A DNA stretch of 36,678 nucleotides from a bacterium 1xD42-67 (lineage in GTDB: Bacteria > Bacillota > Clostridia > Oscillospirales > Oscillospiraceae): the NCBI GenBank assembly GCA_003612335.1, contig RAYO01000039.1, positions 1 through 36,678 on the forward strand, in the 5' to 3' direction. The notes under the pieces are model-generated. The model saw nothing but the letters and a program-made list of their open reading frames with translations, was not told where the DNA came from and did no database searches. The position numbers and the translations under genes are program-made. Positions 31,468 through 36,678 of the stretch are shown piece by piece. The first letter of the stretch is position 1. Each line of letters opens with the position of its first letter.

Positions 31468-33684
31468 TTATCTCAGGGTGCCGTTGATCAGCTTATCCAG
31501 CATGGAATCCAACGTGGTCATCAGCTGGCAGGCTGCGGCATAGGACTTCTGATACATCATCATATTGGTGGCCTCATCGTTCAGATCCACCCCGGAGACG
31601 CTCTGCCGCTGGTTCTCCAGATTCAGCGCCTTGTTCTCGAAGCTGTTGTACTCGATGGTGGTGGTCTCCTGATCGGTGGCCAGGATGTTGTTGATATCGG
31701 CCAGACGCTGCTGGAAGGAGCCCTTGAAATAGGTCTTTCCGTCGCTGGCGGTGGGGCCCACGATGTCGGCGATGTCCTCCGGCTTATACTCCATCTGTTC
31801 GCTCATCAGTCCGATCATATGGTAGATATTGTCATTGGCTGTGCTGTGGTCCTGGGCGGTGAACTTCTTGGTATTCAGGATCCGCACCGCGCCGGTGGAC
31901 CAGTTATTGGAGATGGAGATATTGGCAGCGGTGATATTGCTGGGGTCGTTGCCGTCGCCCTTGTTGCTGAACAGGATGCCGCCGCCATACTTCTCCGTGC
32001 CGTGGCCCTTCTCTCCCAAGTGCTTCTCCTGGAGGGCCTTGAGCTGGTTCTGGAGCTCCGGGGACAGGTCGGATATGTCCACCCGCATCAGGTAGTCCTT
32101 AGCTTTGTCCTCAGTGAGGCCCTTCTCCTTCATGATCGCCTGGGTGATGGCCCGGGCATCGGTACCGTTCCCGGTGTACAGATCGCAGGCGGTATCCATA
32201 TCATACCGCTCCACCCCGTCGGTGCCCTTCTTCGTCTCATAGCCGATGAAGACCGGCACTCTGTTCTTGTTGTCCGGGTCGTCTGGATCCTCCGGATCGG
32301 TGTTGGCCTCGTTGAAGGACTCGGCGAACTTCCGGGCCAGTGCGTCCAAAGCCCGCTGATAGTAGGGGATGCCCCGCTTGATGTTGGCGTTGGGGTCGAA
32401 CTTCAGGTCGTCGCTGCTGGCGAACTCCCCCTCCTCGGTGAGCAGCTCCCGCTTAGACTGGAGGGCGCCATAGAGGTCGTTGTCCCCCAGGTCCACCACC
32501 TCTTTGATATCCCGGTCGTGGATGTCCTTCATATACCGGCCCTTCTTGTCGGTGAGGGGCTGCAGCTGTATCCACAGCCGGTTCTCGTCGGACTTCTCCT
32601 TGGCGTTGTCCACGGTAGCGGCCAGGGCAGGGTCGTCGGTGGGGTCCCCATTGGCATCCAGATATCTCATCCCGCCTACGAAGTCCGAATCGTAGACCGT
32701 GTTCGGATCGGGATTGTCCGGGGCTGCGTTCAGCACCAGGGTCCCGTCATCGTTCCGCCGGGCCAGCCGCTCGATGTCGGTGGGCTTGCCGTCCTCATCC
32801 AGATACTTCATCCCCCGGGGATCGTTCTTATCATACTCCGGGTTCCGGGCCAGGGCCTCCTCGGGCATGGTGAGCTGGGTGCCGTAGATGCCGTTGATCA
32901 GCTCGATCGGGGGGGTGCCCGAGTTGGCCAGGGTGATGGTCAGCTTCTCGATCTCAGAGAAATCGTCCATCTTCTCCATGCTGTACCGCACGTCGATCTT
33001 CATATACTTGGACAGCTCGTCGATCAGCACGTTGCGCTGGTCCCGCAGCTCCAGGGCCTTGTCCTTGTAGATCCCCGAATCCCGGATCTGGACGTTCAGG
33101 TCCCGGATCTTGGTGAGGATGGTGTTCACCGTCTCCACATCCCCCTGGAGATCCTTGAGCTGGTTGTCCTTCACCTTGGTCAGGGCCTCGGCGTAGTTGT
33201 GGAACAGATCCACCAAACTTTCGGCGGAGGAGCGGACGGTGGTGTCATAGGTCTCGTCGTTGGGCCGTTTGTTCAGCTGCTGGAGCTGCTGGAGGAAGTC
33301 GTTGAACTGGGCCTCGATGATGCCGAACTCCCCTTTGCCCTTGCCCACCTCGTCCAGGATGCTGGACAGCTGCTGCAGGCCCTTCAGCCTGGCCTCGAAG
33401 GCGCCCACGCTGGACTGCTCGTCACGGTAGCGGATGTCCAGATAGGGGTCGCGGAGCTGAGACACGCTGTCTCCCAGCACACCGTAGCCGATGTCCAGGT
33501 TGTAGCCGTTGGCATACCGGCTGTTGCCCGCCGAGTGGAGAGACACCAGATCCAACCGCTGGCGGGTGTAGCCCTTGGTGTTGATGTTTGCGATATTGTT
33601 CCCCGTCACGTTGAGAGAGGACTGAGAAGCGTAGATCCCCAGCCGCGCGGCGGTGAAAGAACCGAATGTCCCGATAACAGCCAT
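31468..33684 (-). CDS. flgK: Hook-associated protein FlgK with enlarged middle domain
   Basis: 738 residues, above the ~500-600 usual. Signatures: N-terminal SLNVTGNNIANINTKGYTRQ and C-terminal GVDLNDEATNMMMYQKSYAA. The middle carries acidic inserted segments; two short repeats GMKYLDEDGKPTD (291-303) and GMRYLDANGDPTD (338-350) stand out. It is the first hook-filament junction protein, 33 bases after flgN, its export chaperone. Confidence 0.95.
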   Translation of the reverse strand: MAVIGTFGSFTAARLGIYASQSSLNVTGNNIANINTKGYTRQRLDLVSLHSAGNSRYANGYNLDIGYGVLGDSVSQLRDPYLDIRYRDEQSSVGAFEARLKGLQQLSSILDEVGKGKGEFGIIEAQFNDFLQQLQQLNKRPNDETYDTTVRSSAESLVDLFHNYAEALTKVKDNQLKDLQGDVETVNTILTKIRDLNVQIRDSGIYKDKALELRDQRNVLIDELSKYMKIDVRYSMEKMDDFSEIEKLTITLANSGTPPIELINGIYGTQLTMPEEALARNPEYDKNDPRGMKYLDEDGKPTDIERLARRNDDGTLVLNAAPDNPDPNTVYDSDFVGGMRYLDANGDPTDDPALAATVDNAKEKSDENRLWIQLQPLTDKKGRYMKDIHDRDIKEVVDLGDNDLYGALQSKRELLTEEGEFASSDDLKFDPNANIKRGIPYYQRALDALARKFAESFNEANTDPEDPDDPDNKNRVPVFIGYETKKGTDGVERYDMDTACDLYTGNGTDARAITQAIMKEKGLTEDKAKDYLMRVDISDLSPELQNQLKALQEKHLGEKGHGTEKYGGGILFSNKGDGNDPSNITAANISISNNWSTGAVRILNTKKFTAQDHSTANDNIYHMIGLMSEQMEYKPEDIADIVGPTASDGKTYFKGSFQQRLADINNILATDQETTTIEYNSFENKALNLENQRQSVSGVDLNDEATNMMMYQKSYAAACQLMTTLDSMLDKLINGTLR
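32635..32862 (-). repeat. Duplicated GM[KR]YLD-x-x-G-x-PTD motif in FlgK
   Basis: Two 13-residue copies 47 residues apart in the acidic insert (residues about 275-350). The D-x-D/N-G spacing resembles acidic loops that can bind calcium, but that is a guess. Confidence 0.6.
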
Positions 33685-33717
33685 AGTCGTTATCCTCCTT
33701 GATATCTGTCGCGGGCC

Positions 33718-34173
33718 TCAAGCCCGGAAGTCGGTCTGGTGTTGTTTGCGCTCCTCCTCTGCCTGGGCGGAGTCGCCGGCCTGGACGGTCTGGGCCCGTT
33801 CGATGGCCCGCAGGTTGACCTCCAGCGTGGTGCGGGCCGCCTGACTGGCGGCCTGGAAGATCTCATACTGCCGGCGCAGCTCCTCCGCCGCGGCCTTGAC
33901 AGCCAGATAGTGCTCCTCCGGGCTGTGCTCCTCCAGCCGGCTGAGGGGGACCCCCGTCAGCCCCAGGGCGGCCAGCATGGCCTCCCGTTTCTGGTCGTAG
34001 CCCCGGAGGGACAGGCTCATCGCCTGCTCCCGCTTCATGCAGTCCTCCACCTTGGCCAGGTCTCCGGAGGAGGCGGCGGCATTCTTCTCCCGCTCGATCT
34101 GAGCCAGCTGCCCCAGGGTCTTGGCCAATCCCTGGAGCAGCTTCACATAGTCCTGCCAGCTGGTCTGCGCCAT
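33718..34173 (-). CDS. flgN: FlgN-family export chaperone
   Basis: 151 residues, helical, with Gln/Glu/Ala-rich heptads (LLQGLAKTLGQLAQIEREKN; LEVNLRAIERAQTVQAGDSA). FlgN proteins escort FlgK and FlgL to the export gate. The identification rests mainly on size, helical character and position between flgM and flgK. It starts 1 base past the flgM stop. Confidence 0.85.
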   Translation of the reverse strand: MAQTSWQDYVKLLQGLAKTLGQLAQIEREKNAAASSGDLAKVEDCMKREQAMSLSLRGYDQKREAMLAALGLTGVPLSRLEEHSPEEHYLAVKAAAEELRRQYEIFQAASQAARTTLEVNLRAIERAQTVQAGDSAQAEEERKQHQTDFRA

Positions 34174-34174
34174 A

Positions 34175-34486
34175 TCACTCGACCTCCGCCATCAGCAGCA
34201 TCCGGGCCGCGGTCTCCCGGGCATCGGGGCGGTAGGTCCCCGATGCCACCTGGTCGCGGAGGTCCTGGATCTTGCCGGTGGTGTTGAAGGTCCGCACCTG
34301 CTGGGACAGGCTGGCCGCCAGCTCCCGAAAGGTGGGGCCCGCCTCCTGTCCCGCCCGGGCGGACAGGGTGATCTGGTCGAAACGGCCCTCGGCGGTCCCC
34401 CGGGCGCGCTTGGCGCCGGCGGGCTGGACGGGGGCGGCTGTCGTTATGGGAGCGGAGGGGAAGCCCTCGCGTCTTCTGATCATCAT
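34175..34486 (-). CDS. flgM: Anti-sigma-28 factor FlgM
   Basis: 103 residues. The N-terminal half is basic and probably disordered; the C-terminal half has FDQITLSARAG and the sigma-binding pattern TGKIQDLRDQVASGTYRPDA. FlgM holds FliA until the hook is finished, then (as known in enterics) is exported. AGGAGG lies 8 bases before the ATG. It heads the late operon and is preceded by a candidate sigma-28 promoter, a feedback arrangement like that in Bacillus. Confidence 0.9.
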   Translation of the reverse strand: MMIRRREGFPSAPITTAAPVQPAGAKRARGTAEGRFDQITLSARAGQEAGPTFRELAASLSQQVRTFNTTGKIQDLRDQVASGTYRPDARETAARMLLMAEVE

Positions 34487-34549
34487 ATCCGTGTCCTCCT
34501 GACCTCTCCGGACTCTGGAGAGGCATCACAAAAGCATTCTGTATTACTT

Positions 34550-34576
34550 TTATCGGACCGCCGCCCCCAAAACATA
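34550..34576 (-). promoter_or_regulatory. Sigma-28-type promoter for flgM operon
   Basis: On the minus strand TATGTTTT-N11-TCCGATAA, 5 of 8 and 7 of 8 matches to the FliA consensus halves TAAAGTTT and GCCGATAA at exact spacing. It is upstream of flgM with about 55 bases of leader. The FliA encoded at 5786-6601 would be the reader. Confidence 0.7.
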
Positions 34577-34637
34577 ACATAGAGGAGAAAATTTTTTCCG
34601 CGCCCCATCCAGGGCCCTGATTTTCTGATCCTCCCCA

Positions 34638-34666
34638 TTGCGTCACGGCCCCTCTTCCAGTATAAT
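34638..34666 (+). promoter_or_regulatory. Sigma-A-type promoter for the PilZ gene
   Basis: TTGCGT-N17-TATAAT (-35 at 34638-34643, -10 at 34661-34666), about 70 bases before the PilZ ATG and divergent from the flgM promoter. Confidence 0.7.
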
Positions 34667-34741
34667 AGGATGATATGGCTGGATCTTCCAGCCGCCGTAT
34701 ATCGGTCCCTCCCGAGGACCGGCAAACAAGGAGGAACTGAG

Positions 34742-35383
34742 ATGACCCCATTCTACTACTGCAAAAAGGCAGAGATCCACGACCGTTCCGGCGAGACCGT
34801 CCCGGCCCAGGTGTCCATCGCTCCCACCGGCGGCCTGCTGGTCACAGTCCCCCGCGGCTTCCAGTACGATCCGGACTCTCCTGTGGAGATCGCCTTTTAC
34901 GACCCCATCCAGGGCATCGCCCTCTGCCGCGCCGCTCTCTCCGCCCCCCTGATCTCCGATGACCACCGCAGCTGCTCCTACCGCTGCCGGGTGTTGGAGC
35001 ACCTGGCGCAGGATCAGCGGCGGGAGGATGTGAAGATCCCCCTGTCCTCCGAGATCGGCATCACCCTGGAGGAGACCGCCGGGAAGGATCCCCTCCCCGT
35101 CCCTCCGCCCGAGGGGACCGCTTCCCTGCGCAATATCAGCGCCGGCGGGGCCTATCTCCTCAGCAAGATGGACCTCCAGGTGGGCGACCGCCTCTTCTTT
35201 TATTTCCACGGCGCCGGGGGCTCGATCCCCCTCACTGCCGAGATCCTGCGGATCGACGCGCTCACAGACCGCCACAACCGCCCGATCAACGGCTATGGCT
35301 GCCGGTTCGTGGATCTGGCCTCCTCCTATGAGGCCCGCCTGCGGGGATATGTCTTCCAAAAAGCCAGACAGCTCTACAGCTGA
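34742..35383 (+). CDS. PilZ-domain protein (YcgR/YpfA-like)
   Basis: 213 residues. An N-terminal YcgR-like beta domain (about 1-88) precedes a PilZ domain (about 90-205) with the c-di-GMP-binding features QRREDVK (92-98) and NISAGGAYL (131-139). The second arginine of the usual RxxxR motif is a lysine (R94-E-D-V-K98). A Pro-rich stretch (KDPLPVPPPEGT) lies between the two motifs. YcgR/YpfA proteins slow the motor when c-di-GMP is high by contacting the stator or rotor. It is transcribed away from the flagellar locus. AGGAGG lies 8 bases before the ATG. Confidence 0.88.
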   Translation: MTPFYYCKKAEIHDRSGETVPAQVSIAPTGGLLVTVPRGFQYDPDSPVEIAFYDPIQGIALCRAALSAPLISDDHRSCSYRCRVLEHLAQDQRREDVKIPLSSEIGITLEETAGKDPLPVPPPEGTASLRNISAGGAYLLSKMDLQVGDRLFFYFHGAGGSIPLTAEILRIDALTDRHNRPINGYGCRFVDLASSYEARLRGYVFQKARQLYS

Positions 35384-35467
35384 ACCGCTCCCAGCGGACC
35401 GCACCGGTCCGCCGGACGGGCCGTCTGTGTCCTTCCTGTGTACCGGCCCGATCGGGGCCGAATCAGG

Positions 35468-35497
35468 ACAGGCCCCCGGCATGAGCCGGAGGCCTGT
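35468..35497 (+). terminator. Hairpin downstream of the PilZ gene
   Basis: A 13-position stem with one mismatch (ACAGGCCCCCGGC pairing with GCCGGAGGCCTGT) has a 4-base loop. It is followed by GCACCTTCATCTT, a weak T-rich tail, so it more likely serves the plus strand. Confidence 0.5.
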
Positions 35498-35563
35498 GCA
35501 CCTTCATCTTGGATCCGCCAGGGCCCGCAGCGGCTGCTCCGGGCCCATCCCTCCGGCGCTCCG

Positions 35564-35776
35564 TCAGCGCCGCTCCTCCACGGGGTCGCGGTCGCGGAAC
35601 AGCAGGGAGACGCACCACACGGCAGACAGGCCCACCAGGGTGTATATCACCCGGCTGATCATGCTGCCGGAACCGCCGCAGGCGAAAGCCACCACGTCGA
35701 AGCCGAACAGCCCCACGCTGCCCCAGTTCAGGCCGCCGACGATCAAGAGCGTCAGGGCGATCTTGTCCATCATCAC
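35564..35776 (-). CDS. DUF378 family small membrane protein
   Basis: About 70 residues with two membrane helices and the family signature TLLIVGGLNWGSVGLFGFD followed by ISRVIYTLVGLSAVW. The function is unknown. A GTG at 35776 is 9 bases after AGGAGG; ATG codons at 35773 and 35770 are alternatives. A longer frame from 35833 has an unrelated basic N-terminus and is unlikely. It probably forms its own unit downstream of cdd. Confidence 0.85.
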   Translation of the reverse strand: MMMDKIALTLLIVGGLNWGSVGLFGFDVVAFACGGSGSMISRVIYTLVGLSAVWCVSLLFRDRDPVEERR

Positions 35777-35891
35777 GTCGAACCACCTCCTTGTCCGATC
35801 CAGAGGCCGGACAGTTTTTCTCTTTCGATCCATATCGGGTCCGGAGGTAGTTTATCCCGCAGACATGTTTTTATCCATTTGGAAATATCTG

Positions 35892-36287
35892 TCATTCCAG
35901 GGATCTGGGCCCAAACCCATGGGGCAGCAGCTCCGACAGCCGGGCCTCGGCATACTGTCCGTCCCCCCGGGCGGCCAGCACCCGCAGATCCGGGGCGAAC
36001 TCATAGAGCATCTGACGGCAGGCGCCGCAGGGCCAGCAGAAGTCCGCCCCCTGCCCCGCGATGGCGATGGCGGTCCAGCCCTCCCGGCATCCCTCGCTCA
36101 CCGCCTTCAGCAGGGCGGTGCGCTCAGCGCAGACGGTGGAGCCGTAAGCGGCGTTCTCCACGTTGCAGCCGGTGAACACCCGGCCGTCCCCGGTCAGCAG
36201 CGCCGCCCCCACGGGGAAATGGGAGTAGGGCACATAGGAGAATCGGTGCATCTCAAACGCTCTTTTTACCAGTTCCTGATCGGTCAT
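35892..36287 (-). CDS. cdd: Cytidine deaminase
   Basis: 131 residues, homotetrameric family length. Zinc and catalytic motif: CAE at 53-55 (C53, proton-shuttling E55) and PCGAC at 86-90 (C87, C90); substrate-binding FTGCNVENAAYG is at 38-49. It salvages cytidine and deoxycytidine to the uridine forms. The ATG at 36287 is 8 bases after AGGAGG; an ATG at 36293 is only 2 bases from it. It is unrelated to flagella and shares a promoter region with the TPP riboswitch. Confidence 0.96.
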   Translation of the reverse strand: MTDQELVKRAFEMHRFSYVPYSHFPVGAALLTGDGRVFTGCNVENAAYGSTVCAERTALLKAVSEGCREGWTAIAIAGQGADFCWPCGACRQMLYEFAPDLRVLAARGDGQYAEARLSELLPHGFGPRSLE

Positions 36288-36345
36288 CGTCATTTCCTCC
36301 TTTTTCCGCGCCGGACCGGCGTATCTTCCCAAAGCTCCTGCCTTT

Positions 36346-36374
36346 ATCTTACTCCATCCCGAAAAAACTTGCAA
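36346..36374 (-). promoter_or_regulatory. Sigma-A-type promoter for cdd
   Basis: TTGCAA-N17-TAAGAT on the minus strand (-35 at 36369-36374, -10 at 36346-36351), about 60 bases upstream of the cdd start. The -35 hexamer is also used by the divergent promoter. Confidence 0.6.
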
Positions 36375-36397
36375 TCCTGTTTTTTCTGTCGTATAAT
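36369..36397 (+). promoter_or_regulatory. Sigma-A-type promoter for the TPP-riboswitch gene
   Basis: TTGCAA-N17-TATAAT (-35 at 36369-36374, -10 at 36392-36397), near consensus. Transcription would start near 36404, just before the riboswitch. Confidence 0.8.
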
Positions 36398-36436
36398 AAG
36401 GGCGCTGTCCCCGCCGTGGGAGGGGACGTCCACAAG

Positions 36437-36516
36437 AAGGGAGCTCGCAGACGGGCTGAGAGGGGACTGTGCGTCCCGACCTGTGACCTGATTTGGGTAA
36501 TGCCAACGTAGGGAGA
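36437..36516 (+). ncRNA. TPP (thiamine pyrophosphate) riboswitch aptamer
   Basis: The thi-box is clear: GGGCTGAGAGG near 36453, then GACCTGATTTGGGTAATGCC at 36485-36504, CAACGTAGGGAG to 36514. The ends pair (GGGAG with its thi-box partner). It senses thiamine pyrophosphate and normally controls thiamine synthesis or uptake genes. It lies just after a near-consensus promoter. Confidence 0.93.
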
Positions 36517-36530
36517 TCGTTTTTCGGTGC

Positions 36531-36586
36531 ATACCGTGAGATATTCTTTCTATGAGAGGATCGTCCCACGGTATCTTACATTTTTT
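36531..36586 (+). terminator. Expression-platform hairpin of the TPP riboswitch
   Basis: An 8-bp stem (ATACCGTG 36531-36538 with CACGGTAT 36567-36574) encloses a second short stem (TTCTTTC with GAGAGGA, two G-U pairs). Six bases later is T6 (36581-36586), directly before an AGGAGG. Termination when TPP is bound is plausible; the offset U-run leaves room for a translational mechanism. Confidence 0.5.
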
Positions 36587-36599
36587 AGGAGGGGTCATC

Positions 36600-36678
36600 A
36601 TGCTAGTGCTTTGTAAAGTCTAAACCTCTATAATAGGGTAAAGATGTTTCAGTTTGGTTCTGGCATCGTTCGTAGTGA
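36600..36678 (+). pseudogene. TPP-controlled gene start, interrupted after 7 codons
   Basis: An ideal start (AGGAGGGG then ATG at 36600) runs only seven codons (MLVLCKV) before TAA. From about 36606 the GC content falls to below 40 percent, unlike the preceding genes. This fits an insertion sequence or other element landing in the first codons of a thiamine gene. A new ATG at 36644 opens FQFGSGIVRS to the window edge without a clear ribosome site; its family is not recognised. Confidence 0.5.

Noticed and set aside
31819..33702. 627-codon plus-strand open frame opposite flgK
   Set aside because: Antisense shadow with no recognisable motif and no ribosome site.
34690..34697. Second CCGATAT-like sigma-28 -10 on the minus strand upstream of flgM
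   Set aside because: The matching -35 position (TTGCCGGT) shares only one or two bases with TAAAGTTT.
34643..35482. 279-codon minus-strand frame opposite the PilZ gene
   Set aside because: The plus-strand PilZ gene has domain motifs, a promoter and a ribosome site; the antisense frame has none.

Overview
The window is a nearly complete flagellar and chemotaxis locus from a high-GC member of the Clostridia. The Oscillospiraceae (Intestinimonas, Lawsonibacter, Oscillibacter or Flavonifractor type) are the best guess. The reasons are gene order and content: FliY, CheC, CheD, CheV, FliW/CsrA and a YviE-like DUF6470 gene are Firmicutes traits, and there are no P- or L-ring genes (flgI, flgH). This placement is an inference; no rRNA or marker gene is present.

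Almost everything is on the minus strand and reads right to left. (1) Late operon, 34.5 to 28.5 kb: flgM, flgN, flgK, flgL, DUF6470, fliW, csrA. It has a sigma-28-type promoter in front of flgM and a hairpin terminator after csrA. (2) Main fla/che operon, 28.3 to 0.8 kb: flgB, flgC, fliE, fliF, fliG, fliH, fliI, fliJ, an unrecognised acidic protein, fliK, flgD, the TIGR02530 gene, flgE, flbD, motA, motB, fliM, fliY, cheY, fliO, fliP, fliQ, fliR, flhB, flhA, fliA (sigma-28), flgF-like, flgG-like, cheC, cheD, cheV and a degenerate EAL-HDOD protein. Two sigma-A-type promoters precede flgB and a strong hairpin follows the last gene. Together these encode the export gate and ATPase, MS ring, rod, hook, stator, switch, CheY and its phosphatase, and the sigma factor that should activate the late operon.

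Plus-strand genes flank the locus. On the left is a truncated, convergent gene with tandem FliM/FliY N-terminus-like motifs (SQDDIEKML) ahead of a ComFB domain; this is the most unusual protein here. On the right, divergent from flgM, is a PilZ protein. With the EAL-HDOD protein this makes three proteins related to cyclic-di-nucleotide signalling around one flagellar locus. Further right are a DUF378 membrane protein, cytidine deaminase, and a TPP riboswitch whose downstream gene stops after seven codons in AT-rich sequence, suggesting an insertion.

Not present in the window: flagellin, fliD, fliS, fliL, flhF, flhG, cheA, cheB, cheR, cheW. Both window ends fall at likely repeats (a tandem coding repeat on the left, a possible mobile element on the right), so the window may be a whole contig. 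The only gene-free stretches near or above 300 bases are 28149-28577 (flgB promoters, csrA terminator, nothing else recognised at about 28320-28530) and 36288-36600 (divergent promoters and the TPP riboswitch).
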